Part shown: positions 56,620 through 64,000 of the stretch, one piece after another
Position numbering within the stretch: the stretch's first letter is position 1
How the letters are laid out: each line of letters opens with the position of its first letter
Assembly (NCBI RefSeq): GCF_002220365.1
Contig: NZ_MTHB01000111.1
Coordinates: 1 to 64,000, forward strand
Reading direction: 5' to 3'
Length of the DNA: 64,000 bases
Origin: Caballeronia sordidicola
GTDB lineage: Bacteria; Pseudomonadota; Gammaproteobacteria; Burkholderiales; Burkholderiaceae
Notes under the pieces: model-generated
What the model was told of the DNA's origin: nothing
What the model saw: the letters and a program-made list of their open reading frames with translations, nothing else
Databases searched by the model: none
Program-made: the position numbers and the translations under genes

Positions 56620-56880
56620 ATGAAGCCGTCTATTGCACTCGATGCGCACCGCGCGGAAATCCGCCAGATTGTCGAGGCAAACCGCTCCGTCAATGCGCGC
56701 GTATTTGGTTCCGTTTTGCGCGGGGCAGATACAGAAGGCAGTGATCTGGATATCTTGGTTGACCCGGATCCGGGGATGACGCTGTTGAATATCGGCTCGA
56801 TCCGTCGCCAACTGGCACAGTTGCTTGGCGTGCCGGTAGACGTGCTAACTCCGAATGCACTTCCCGAAAAGTTTCGTTAG
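56620..56880 (+). CDS. MNT-type nucleotidyltransferase, truncated at the C-terminus
   Basis: 86 residues from the ATG at 56620. It has the polymerase-beta-like nucleotidyltransferase motif with G30-S31 (FGSVLRG) and D42-x-D44 (GSDLDILVD), as in MntA antitoxins of HEPN/MNT modules. After a TAG at 56878 the same frame continues with nine codons (GVVAEAVPV) to a TGA that overlaps an ATG at 56907 (ATGA), the normal junction to a HepT-type gene. The TAG therefore looks like a recent nonsense mutation that removes the last residues. Confidence 0.72.
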   Translation: MKPSIALDAHRAEIRQIVEANRSVNARVFGSVLRGADTEGSDLDILVDPDPGMTLLNIGSIRRQLAQLLGVPVDVLTPNALPEKFR

Positions 56881-56906
56881 GGTGTGGTCGCCGAGGCGGT
56901 GCCGGT

Positions 56907-57026
56907 ATGAGTCGTGACAAACAACGCATCGCGAAGGCTAAAACGTTGGACTTCATCATCCATCCCCACCCCAGGCGAGCCGTAACAACACGCGTACACG
57001 CCAAGCGCGCGTCGAGTGAACCGTAA
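56907..57026 (+). pseudogene. Truncated HEPN (HepT-like) toxin stub
   Basis: ATG at 56907 overlaps the ancestral stop of the nucleotidyltransferase frame. The first residues, MSRDKQRI, match the usual start of HepT-type HEPN proteins. After them the sequence (AKAKTLDFIIHPHPRR) has no HEPN character and stops at 57026 after 39 codons. The RxxxxH active-site region of HEPN is absent, so the toxin cannot be functional. The assignment rests on a short match and on context. Confidence 0.45.
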
Positions 57027-57060
57027 GATCCACACGCAGATCCTCTGCGCAACCAACCCC

Positions 57061-57624
57061 TCACGGGCTAAGCTTTGAAATTTTCTGGCCCTGAATGCCT
57101 ACTCCGGCCATCAACCCTTGCTGACCATAAATAAACGCATAGACGTCCGATTGCAGCGTGGTCGATGTCAGCGACCGTGCCGTGCCGGAATCCACGACAA
57201 CAACGCTTGGTCCCGCGCCAATCGACCAGCCGCCGCTGGTTTGCAGATACTTGATGGCGGAATCAGTCGTGAGGAACATGGCTTCCTGAAACGATTGCGC
57301 GCCGGCCTGCAGGCCGTACGAAACGGACGTTGCGTTGTAGTAGCCCATCACTTTCCCATCCGCGCCAAACATCACGCCGTTTCCTTCCTCGGCCCCGACG
57401 ATCAAACCCGCCTTGAGTATCTCCGGAAATACGAGCACCGCCTTCGCTCTGGACTGGAGCAACTTTGCATCGGGCGTGGTGATGTACAACTGCTGTAGCG
57501 CTGCGCGCGCCTTTGCCTCCAGATCGGGATCGACCGCGTTTGACGGAGGTATTTGCGAGGTCGAGCAGGAGGTCGCAAACAGCAAGAGCACGTGAACGAG
57601 GATCAGTCTGATGCATTGGGCCAT
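57061..57624 (-). CDS. SYLF-domain (Ysc84-like) lipoprotein
   Basis: 187 residues. The ATG at 57624 begins a lipoprotein signal peptide with lipobox FATSC, so lipidation at C20 is expected. An upstream in-frame start at 57669 would bury the signal. The mature domain has the SYLF/DUF500 pattern: AKAVLVFPEILKAGLIVGAEEGNGVMF, then SVSYGLQAGAQSFQEAMFLTT. In eukaryotes such domains bind phosphoinositides. Bacterial members are uncharacterised envelope proteins. The gene is monocistronic. Confidence 0.87.
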   Translation of the reverse strand: MAQCIRLILVHVLLLFATSCSTSQIPPSNAVDPDLEAKARAALQQLYITTPDAKLLQSRAKAVLVFPEILKAGLIVGAEEGNGVMFGADGKVMGYYNATSVSYGLQAGAQSFQEAMFLTTDSAIKYLQTSGGWSIGAGPSVVVVDSGTARSLTSTTLQSDVYAFIYGQQGLMAGVGIQGQKISKLSP

Positions 57625-57669
57625 GAGGTCTACTCCGCTTGCAGATCGGTCGTATCCGGGTGAATACAA

Positions 57670-58272
57670 CCTGGGTGATTCGCTGGGTGTTCAGTACAGG
57701 TGCGCTTTATCGGTGGTAATGACGGTCAGCGTTTTTATTTGGAAAGTGTCCCGCGCGCAGGTGAATAGATTGAGTAAATGAGTTTTACCAACTGCTGTTA
57801 TTTGAAATGATCTTGTTCGGAGTATTCAATAACACATTGCAAATGGAGACGATTGGCAACACGATTGGCAACGATAAACGTGCTTAACACTTCGCTCAGC
57901 CAGGACCGGATCGCACTGGACATGACAAGCGTCGGATGATCGACAAATTCTATCTGTGAAGGCTACGCGGTCAAATCCAACGGTCTTCTCTTTAATTAAA
58001 TCGTGGGTTTAACAGGGTAGGAGGTTATATCAAGCATTGTCATTTGGCAAAGCATCAAGAGATCAGTAATTTAATAGAATTAATATCGAAATTCGTTTCG
58101 GTGTTTCAATTTTTTATACAGCGAATATATCCACGAACACACAGATACATACGTCCCGATCCTTTGCCCACATTCGATCCTTTCCAAGCCTAGAAGCAAC
58201 CATAGCTAACCCGGTCTGCCCGGCCGTTATGGCGCGTTACCATGCCCATTCGTCCTGACTTGCGACTTTGCC
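57670..58272. other. AT-rich intergenic region
   Basis: I find no gene in these 603 bases. The only structure noticed is an exact tandem duplication of a 12-mer (ACGATTGGCAAC, 57849-57872). The low GC (for example 58000-58150) contrasts with the rest of the window and may mark an old insertion or a regulatory region for the flanking genes. Confidence 0.6.
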
Positions 58273-59328
58273 GTGAACATCCGCTTCCTCGAAACCTTCG
58301 TCTGGCTCGCCAAACTCCAGAATTTCCGCCTCACGGCCGAGAAACTGCACACCACGCAAGCGGCGGTCTCAAGCCGGATCGCGTCGCTTGAAGAGAGCTT
58401 CGACGTCCGCCTGTTCGACCGCAATTCGCGCTCTGCGACCCTCACGCCGGCCGGCCGCAAGATGCTGGCGTATGCGCAGCGCATCGTGCGCCTTGGCGAG
58501 GAAATGCGTCGGGAACTCGACGACGCAGACGCCGATGCAGGCCTGATCCGCATCGGCGTGATCGAATCGATCGTGCATAGCTGGTTCCCGGCGCTGATGG
58601 CGCTCGTGCGCGAGCGTTATCCACGGCTCGAAATAGAAGTCACCAGCGACACCACGATTCACCTGGCGAACCTGCTGCGCGGCGGTGAGATTGAGTTGAT
58701 CCTGCAGACCGATGCTATTGCCGGCCCCGACTTCACGAATCTGCCGCTGTGTGAATTTCCCGTGCGCTGGGTGGCCAGTCCCAAACTCGGGCTCTCGGGC
58801 CGGACTCTCGATCTCGCACACCTTGCGGACTTTCCTATCGTCAGCTTTTCGCGGCATTCCGGCCCGCACGCGACGATTGAGCAACTGTTCGCACTGGCGG
58901 TCGAGCGGCCCGCGCGGATCAACTGCATCACGTCGGTGGCGGCAATGATCCGGCTGGTTGCAGACGGTTTCGGCGTGGCTGCACTGCCGCCCGCGATTAT
59001 CCAGCGCGAGTTGCGCGAAGGGACACTTGAAGTCCTCGACGTGAGCGCCGAGTTTCCCTCGCTGCCGCTGGTGGCGACGTGCCGGGCGCAGAGTCACCCG
59101 CTCGCCGCGCGCATCGCTGATCTGGCACGGCAAGCCGCGAGCGAGTTCGAAACAGCGCTCCACGCCGAACAGGCTCCTGCGGCGAAGACCCAGGCCAAGC
59201 GAGTTGCATCGCCGAAACGCGGCGCCCGCAAGACGAGTGGGGCGCCGACGTCGTTGCCGGCGGTCAAGGCCCGCAAGTCGTCCGAAGGCAAGTCGTCGGA
59301 AAGCAAGCCGCCGGAAAGCAAGTCATAA
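58273..59328 (+). CDS. LysR-type regulator with a low-complexity C-terminal tail
   Basis: 351 residues from GTG at 58273. HTH: MNIRFLETFVWLAKLQNFRL, then AEKLHTTQAAVSSRIASLEE. The co-inducer domain ends near residue 300 and is followed by about 50 residues rich in Lys, Ser, Ala and Pro (KSSEGKSSESKPPESKS at the end). LysR proteins usually stop near 300-310 residues, so the tail is an addition. It is the first of five rightward genes with small gaps and is the likely regulator of the set. Confidence 0.85.
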   Translation: MNIRFLETFVWLAKLQNFRLTAEKLHTTQAAVSSRIASLEESFDVRLFDRNSRSATLTPAGRKMLAYAQRIVRLGEEMRRELDDADADAGLIRIGVIESIVHSWFPALMALVRERYPRLEIEVTSDTTIHLANLLRGGEIELILQTDAIAGPDFTNLPLCEFPVRWVASPKLGLSGRTLDLAHLADFPIVSFSRHSGPHATIEQLFALAVERPARINCITSVAAMIRLVADGFGVAALPPAIIQRELREGTLEVLDVSAEFPSLPLVATCRAQSHPLAARIADLARQAASEFETALHAEQAPAAKTQAKRVASPKRGARKTSGAPTSLPAVKARKSSEGKSSESKPPESKS

Positions 59329-59429
59329 GGAAACTTGTTCGCGCCGTATTTGTTTTCTTGTTGGACCGAAGTACCCGCTGCTCGCGACACTGTTCCCATT
59401 ACGAATCCACTTTCGCCAGGGAACAATCG

Positions 59430-60062
59430 ATGAGCGCATCACAACCGCAGGGCCAGCTTTGCATCTGGACGGATACCGACCCCGATCCGGTACAGGAAGC
59501 CGATTTCAACGCGTGGTACGACCGTGAGCACATGCAGGAGCGCGTTGCGATTCCCGGCTTTCGCTACGCACGCCGCTTCAAAGCCACCGACGGCGGCCCG
59601 CGCCGCTACCTCGCTCTCTATGTGACCGAGTCGCTCGATGTCTTTCGCAGCGACGCGTATCAGCGCGCGTTCACTCAGCAAACGCCGTGGTCGCTCGGCA
59701 ACTTTGCTCGGATGACCAACACGCAGCGACGCGTCGGCGAACTGACGCTTGAACAGGGTGATGGCGAAGGCGCATTTCTCGCGTTGTTCGTGCTGCCGCA
59801 GGACCGCGTTGAGGCAGCGTTGTTGAAGCCGCGCTTCGAAGCAGGCACGTGTCAACCCGGCATACATGCCGCACGGCTTTTTTGCACGGCGCCTGCGCTG
59901 TCGGTGTCGCTGACGGCGTCGAAGGGATCGGCATTGCCCGCTGCCGATGCGCTCGTGTTGATCGAAGGCAGCGACGCCGAGGCCACCCGTACGCTTGCCG
60001 AAACACTCGCGGACGGCGCCGAAGTCCGTACGTTCCAGATGCTCTGGCGCATTTCGGCCTGA
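59430..60062 (+). CDS. Small dimeric alpha/beta-barrel-like protein
   Basis: 210 residues from the ATG at 59430 (CCAGGGA upstream). The N-terminal half reads ADFNAWYDREHMQERVAIPGFRYARRF, a pattern found in EthD-like and other dimeric alpha/beta barrel proteins (W-Y-x-x-EH ... PGF). A weaker second half (LFVLPQDRVEAALLKPRFEAG) may be a degenerate repeat of the same fold. Such proteins often act as small catabolic enzymes or chaperones of unstable intermediates. I cannot name the reaction. Confidence 0.65.
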   Translation: MSASQPQGQLCIWTDTDPDPVQEADFNAWYDREHMQERVAIPGFRYARRFKATDGGPRRYLALYVTESLDVFRSDAYQRAFTQQTPWSLGNFARMTNTQRRVGELTLEQGDGEGAFLALFVLPQDRVEAALLKPRFEAGTCQPGIHAARLFCTAPALSVSLTASKGSALPAADALVLIEGSDAEATRTLAETLADGAEVRTFQMLWRISA

Positions 60063-60108
60063 TCCCCCGTCGTCACGCTTATCCCGCTTTCATCATCCGA
60101 GGTTCTCG

Positions 60109-61416
60109 ATGAACACACTTGCCCAGCAATCCGGTCTCGGTTCGCCGCACGTCGGACGCGGCCGTCTGGCGACGGCGAGCATGGTCGGCACGTCGCTAGA
60201 GTGGTACGACTTCACGATCTACAACACGCTCGCCGCACTGGTTTTCAATCACCTGTTTTTCCCTTCCGTGGATCCGCTCGCGGGCACCATTCTCGCGTTC
60301 TCGACGTATGCGGTCGGGTATATCTCGCGGCCGCTTGGTGGCGTGATCTTCGGCAATCTGGGGGACCGCATCGGCCGTCGTGCCGTCCTGATGCTCACGC
60401 TCGTGCTGATGGGTATTACCACGGCGCTGATGGGTTTCCTGCCGACGTACGCTGCCATCGGCATCTATAGCCCGATCCTGCTCGTCGCGTTGCGCTTTGT
60501 ACAGGGCATCGCCCTCGGGGGCGAGTGGGCCGGGGCCGTGTTGTTATCGATTGAACACGGCGATCAAGACAAGCGAGGCCTGAGCGCGTCGTGGACACAG
60601 GTCGGGCCATCGTTCGGCACGCTGCTTGGCACGGGTCTCATCGCGCTCATCACGCTCGCGGTCTCCCCCGACGACTTCCTCGCCTGGGGCTGGCGTTTGC
60701 CGTTTATCGCCAGCATGCTGCTGGTGGTTTTTGGCCTGTGGGTGCGGCGCGGCGTCGATGAAACGCCGCAGTTCGAACAACTGAGCCACGCCCATGCAAC
60801 GGCGAAGGTACCGGTCGTTGAAGTACTCACTCAGCACTGGCGGCGTCTGTTGATCGCGGGCGGTTCACGGATCGGATCGGACGTGCTGTACGCGTTGCTG
60901 GTCGTGTTCACGCTGACCTATGTCACGACCGTTCTGCATCTCTCACGCACGACGGCGCTGACCGCCGTGCTGGTCGGTACCGCATGCAATGCGTTGAGCG
61001 TGCCGTTCTTCGGCGCGCTATCGGACCGGTTCGGGCGTCGGCCGGTCTATCTTGCGGGCGCGTTTGCCGCGCTTGTGTGGGCGTTCGTTTTCTTCGTGCT
61101 TGTCGATAGCGCGCAACCGTGGCAGATCGTGCTCGCCGTCGTGGTGGGACTCGTGATCCATGCAGTGATGTACGGGCCGCAAGCCGCGTTCGTGACCGAG
61201 CAGTTTCCCACGCGCGTGCGTTATGCGGGATCGTCGCTCGCTTATACGCTCGCCGGCATTCTCGGCGGCGGCTTCGCGCCGCTCATCATCGTGAGCCTCT
61301 ACAAGCACTACAACAGCTCGCTGGCGGTGTCGGTGTACGTGGCGGTTGCGGTGATTGTCACCGGTATTTCGTTGATCGTCGCGCGTGAGACCGCGCGCCG
61401 GCCGCTGGAAAACTAA
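60109..61416 (+). CDS. MHS-family (metabolite:H+ symporter) MFS transporter
   Basis: 435 residues with 12 predicted helices. The MHS hallmarks are present: GTSLEWYDFTIYNTLAALVF in TM1, FGNLGDRIGRRAVLMLTL in loop 2-3 and RFVQGIALGGEWAGAVLL in TM4. Relatives (ShiA, KgtP, ProP, PcaT) carry shikimate, 2-oxoglutarate, betaine or aromatic acids with protons. The start at 60109 gives a short cytosolic leader. It lies between the small barrel protein and the DUF2848 gene, so it probably imports the substrate of this operon. Confidence 0.88.
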   Translation: MNTLAQQSGLGSPHVGRGRLATASMVGTSLEWYDFTIYNTLAALVFNHLFFPSVDPLAGTILAFSTYAVGYISRPLGGVIFGNLGDRIGRRAVLMLTLVLMGITTALMGFLPTYAAIGIYSPILLVALRFVQGIALGGEWAGAVLLSIEHGDQDKRGLSASWTQVGPSFGTLLGTGLIALITLAVSPDDFLAWGWRLPFIASMLLVVFGLWVRRGVDETPQFEQLSHAHATAKVPVVEVLTQHWRRLLIAGGSRIGSDVLYALLVVFTLTYVTTVLHLSRTTALTAVLVGTACNALSVPFFGALSDRFGRRPVYLAGAFAALVWAFVFFVLVDSAQPWQIVLAVVVGLVIHAVMYGPQAAFVTEQFPTRVRYAGSSLAYTLAGILGGGFAPLIIVSLYKHYNSSLAVSVYVAVAVIVTGISLIVARETARRPLEN

Positions 61417-61473
61417 TGCGCTACCTGTATTCGCGGCGCGTTGCCGTGCCGCACTCACCTACTAAGCTCCCCA

Positions 61474-62175
61474 ATGACTACGCTTTCCTTCAATGTATTT
61501 CCCCTCGACGCAGCGGCTGTGTCGACCACGGCCAGCATAGATGACCTCGTGATCGCGGGCTGGGCAGGGCGCGATCACGCCGCAATCCAGGCGCATATCG
61601 ATGAACTCGCGGCGCTTGGTGTAGCACCGCCATCGACTACGCCATGTTTCTATCGCTTGGCTGCCGGCCTGCTCACGCAGGACGAGACCATTGATGTACT
61701 CGGTGCGCACTCGGGCGGCGAAGTCGAATGCGTGCTGCTCGATAGTCCGCTTGGCACGCTGGTCGCTATTGGCTCCGATCATACGGACCGCGAAGTAGAG
61801 GCTTATGGCGTGGCGGTATCGAAGCAGGTTTGCGCGAAACCGCTGGGCCGCGATGCATGGCTTTATGCCGATGTCGCCGCGCATTGGGATCAGTTGACCA
61901 TGCGCTCGTGGTTGAGCGGTGCCGACGGTGAGCGTCGTCTTTATCAATCGGGTGCGGTGAACGGACTGCTTGAACCGGCTGATTTATGGCGCAGGTTCGC
62001 GGGTGGACCAGCACTGCCCGCGAAGAGCGCGATGTTCGGCGGTACGCTTTCTGTGCACGGCGCGATTGCGGCGATGTCCTCGGGCGATGTCTTCGAACTT
62101 GAGCTCCACGATCCGGTCCTCGGACGCACTTTGAAACATCGGTATTCGGTGGCTTCGCTGCCGGTTGTCGCCTGA
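61474..62175 (+). CDS. DUF2848-family protein
   Basis: 233 residues from the ATG at 61474. The family has no established reaction. Segments such as VIAGWAGRDHAAIQAHIDELAALGVAPPSTTPCFYRL and SDHTDREVEAYGVAVSKQVCAKPLG are characteristic. The latter resembles the metal-binding and substrate region of fumarylacetoacetate-hydrolase-like proteins, so an acylpyruvate-hydrolase-like role is conceivable. It ends 19 bases before the amidase start, consistent with one operon. Confidence 0.75.
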   Translation: MTTLSFNVFPLDAAAVSTTASIDDLVIAGWAGRDHAAIQAHIDELAALGVAPPSTTPCFYRLAAGLLTQDETIDVLGAHSGGEVECVLLDSPLGTLVAIGSDHTDREVEAYGVAVSKQVCAKPLGRDAWLYADVAAHWDQLTMRSWLSGADGERRLYQSGAVNGLLEPADLWRRFAGGPALPAKSAMFGGTLSVHGAIAAMSSGDVFELELHDPVLGRTLKHRYSVASLPVVA

Positions 62176-62194
62176 CTTTTACTGGTTATTTTCC

Positions 62195-63550
62195 ATGACG
62201 CTTTTCGCTCCCAAGACTCTGCTCGCCGACCTCGCCGCCATGCTTGACGCAGGCACTACGACCTCTCGCGAACTGACCGAAACCGCGTTGGCGCGAATCG
62301 CTGCCGATGGCGGAAATGGCTGCGCCGCGTTCTGTTTCGTCGATGCCGACGGCGCCCGTCGCCAAGCTGATGCCCTCGATACACTGCGCCGCGCCGGCAC
62401 GCGCCTTTCACCGCTCGCGGGTGTGCCGGTATCGATAAAGGATCTCTTCGATGTACAAGGCCAGCCGACCCGCGCCGGTTCCCGCGTCCTCGCCGATGCT
62501 GCGCCTGCTCGCGCCGACGCGCCCGCGATCGCCCGGCTGAGGCGGGCCGGCGCGGTGCTGATTGGGCGCACGAACATGAGCGAGTTCGCATTCTCAGGGC
62601 TGGGTCTCAATCCGCACTACGGCACGCCCGCGTCGCCGTGGCGCCGTAGCGAACGACATGTGGCGGGAGGGTCATCGTCGGGGGCGGCTGTCTCGGTGGC
62701 TGACGGCATGGCGGCAGCGGGCCTTGGCAGCGACACAGGCGGATCGCTGCGGATTCCTGCCGCGTTCTGTGGGCTCACAGGTTTTAAACCGAGCGCGGGA
62801 CGTGTGCCGACTGAGGGCGTGGTGCCGCTGTCGCCTACGCTCGATGTCGTCGGCGCCATTGCGCCAAGCGTCGCGTGCTGCGCGTTGATGGATGGTGTGC
62901 TCTCGGGTGCATCGTTCGACGCAAGACGGCCGCTTGCGGGCGCGCGGTTCGCGGTGTTACGCAACTATGTGATGGACGGTATCGAGCCGGAAGTCGCGCG
63001 GACCTATGAAGCGGCGTTGGACAAGCTTGCTCAAGCCGGCGCTCTGCTCACAGAAGTCCGTTTCGCACCGCTCGATTCGCTGCCTGCGATCAACACGTTT
63101 GGCTTCTCGCCGATAGAAGCGTTTGCTGCTCATCGCTCGCGGTTGGGATCTCAGGCCGATGCGTACGACCGGCGCGTGCTGGCACGGATCAGGCGAGGCG
63201 AGGCGGCATCGGCGGCGGATTACCTCGATCTGCTCGCGGCGCGGCGCAGGACCATCGCGGCGGCTCGGCAGTTCTTCGCCGGGTTCGATGCGTTCGTCAT
63301 GCCGACCGTTCCTGTCGCGCCGCCAGCGATTGCCGCGCTTGAAGCCGATGACGCCGCGTTCGCCGCAGCCAACGCGCTCGTGCTGCGCAATCCAAGCGTG
63401 GTGAATTTTCTCGATGGCTGCGCGGTTTCAGTGCCTTGCCACAGAGAGGGGGATGTGCCGGTGGGGTTGAGCATCGGTGGATTTCATGGTCAGGACGAGA
63501 TGATTCTCGCGCTGGCGGGAGCGGTGGAATGCGGCGTGTCCAGATCCTGA
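62195..63550 (+). CDS. Amidase (amidase signature family)
   Basis: 451 residues. Catalytic triad Lys-Ser-Ser: K82 in VSIKDLF, S160 in AGGSSSGAA and S184 in DTGGSLRIPAAFCGL. The substrate pocket is not diagnostic. It belongs to the GatA/allophanate-hydrolase/aryl-amidase fold but lacks the gatB/gatC neighbours of the tRNA enzyme. With an MHS importer, DUF2848 protein and LysR in the same set, hydrolysis of an amide intermediate in an uncharacterised catabolic route is likely. Confidence 0.87.
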   Translation: MTLFAPKTLLADLAAMLDAGTTTSRELTETALARIAADGGNGCAAFCFVDADGARRQADALDTLRRAGTRLSPLAGVPVSIKDLFDVQGQPTRAGSRVLADAAPARADAPAIARLRRAGAVLIGRTNMSEFAFSGLGLNPHYGTPASPWRRSERHVAGGSSSGAAVSVADGMAAAGLGSDTGGSLRIPAAFCGLTGFKPSAGRVPTEGVVPLSPTLDVVGAIAPSVACCALMDGVLSGASFDARRPLAGARFAVLRNYVMDGIEPEVARTYEAALDKLAQAGALLTEVRFAPLDSLPAINTFGFSPIEAFAAHRSRLGSQADAYDRRVLARIRRGEAASAADYLDLLAARRRTIAAARQFFAGFDAFVMPTVPVAPPAIAALEADDAAFAAANALVLRNPSVVNFLDGCAVSVPCHREGDVPVGLSIGGFHGQDEMILALAGAVECGVSRS

Positions 63551-63835
63551 AGGCGCGCTGCCAGTCGGCGCTGGCGCAGCCTGCCGAAATATGGCGCAGC
63601 GGGCGAGCTGGCCTGCGCCTGCCTGCGCGTTCAGGCCAGCAGCGACATGATGTGCATCGAAGATAACGACGGCGCGATCACCATGGCGGCGGTCAAACGG
63701 CTCTCGAAGGAGCGACTTCGTCAATGGTGATCCAGTAGGCAAGATCATCCGCGGCGACGGCTTCCTGCGTGGACTTGAACGGGCGGCAGTATGAGAGGTA
63801 TATGGCTAACGCGCCGTCGTGACGTTTGGTTCTTT
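63551..63835. other. Intergenic region after the amidase operon
   Basis: No gene is recognised. A plus-strand frame ending at 63730 (IEDNDGAITMAAVKRLSKER) is short and matches nothing I know, so it could be a gene remnant. Confidence 0.4.
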
Positions 63836-63857
63836 ACCGCTCCTTGCGGTTTTTTTT
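63836..63857 (+). terminator. Rho-independent terminator
   Basis: ACCGC-TCCTT-GCGGT stem-loop directly followed by a run of eight T (63850-63857). It is about 290 bases past the amidase stop and is the clearest intrinsic terminator in the window. The remaining 140 bases to the window end show no gene. Confidence 0.82.
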
Positions 63858-64000
63858 CGCCCGTTAAATCCACCTCATCCTTGGAAATTTCCCATAAGAA
63901 AAATCCGATTTCATCAGATCCGTTGTTTTCGGCTCAAGCCGATAGTTAGGTTTAACCGGTGTAGTTCATCTGGCGTTATTTTGCTGGTCGTTAAAGATTA

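Overview
This window is from a GC-rich betaproteobacterium, most likely Burkholderiaceae of the Paraburkholderia/Caballeronia type. I infer this from protein resemblance, gene content (many solute-uptake systems, LysR regulators, a nicotinate pathway) and codon use, not from a marker gene. No rRNA, tRNA, CRISPR array, prophage or housekeeping operon was seen. The content looks like a catabolic, accessory part of a second chromosome or megaplasmid.

Layout. 1-4.6 kb: the 3' end of an IS4-type transposase, then a branched-chain-type (HAAT) ABC operon (livH, livM, binding protein, livF) that has no livG. 5.3-6.6 kb: a Tat-exported lactonase. 6.6-18.4 kb: a dipeptide-type ABC transporter, four flavin/iron-sulfur oxidoreductase subunits related to HcnABC and opine or hydroxyproline dehydrogenases, a separate binding protein and two LysR regulators. 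18.7-21.8 kb: a YeiH-type exporter and an orphan TAXI receptor. 22.1-32.6 kb: a leftward ten-gene operon that starts with its own LysR gene, then a flavin monooxygenase, a second dipeptide-type ABC transporter, an acyl-thioesterase-like hydrolase and two carboxymuconolactone-decarboxylase-fold proteins. 32.9-37.3 kb: gabD-gabT with divergent gabR.

37.4-50.8 kb is an aerobic nicotinate degradation cluster. nicE-nicD-nicX-nicF, followed by a NicT-like transporter and a molybdopterin subunit, run leftward. nicC-nicA-nicB run rightward. NicR-like MarR genes stand at both ends. Nicotinate would be hydroxylated to 6-hydroxynicotinate (NicAB), converted to 2,5-dihydroxypyridine (NicC), ring-opened (NicX), deformylated (NicD), deaminated (NicF) and isomerised to fumarate (NicE). 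The striking feature is NicB. The complete molybdopterin protein and the tri-haem cytochrome c part lie in separate genes about 7 kb apart, and the cytochrome gene carries a shortened, degenerate copy of the molybdopterin domain.

51.2-55.9 kb: a second HAAT-type ABC operon with a natural LivH-LivM fusion, adjacent to the nicotinate genes. 56.1-57.0 kb: decayed toxin-antitoxin genes (an antitoxin-like ORF, a frameshifted PIN-toxin remnant, a nucleotidyltransferase and a truncated HEPN-like stub). 57.1-57.6 kb: a SYLF lipoprotein. 58.3-63.6 kb: a rightward set of LysR regulator, small alpha/beta-barrel protein, MHS transporter, DUF2848 protein and amidase. A strong terminator lies near the right edge. 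Operons in this window are tightly packed with many 4-base ATGA or GTGA overlaps, which helped set start codons.
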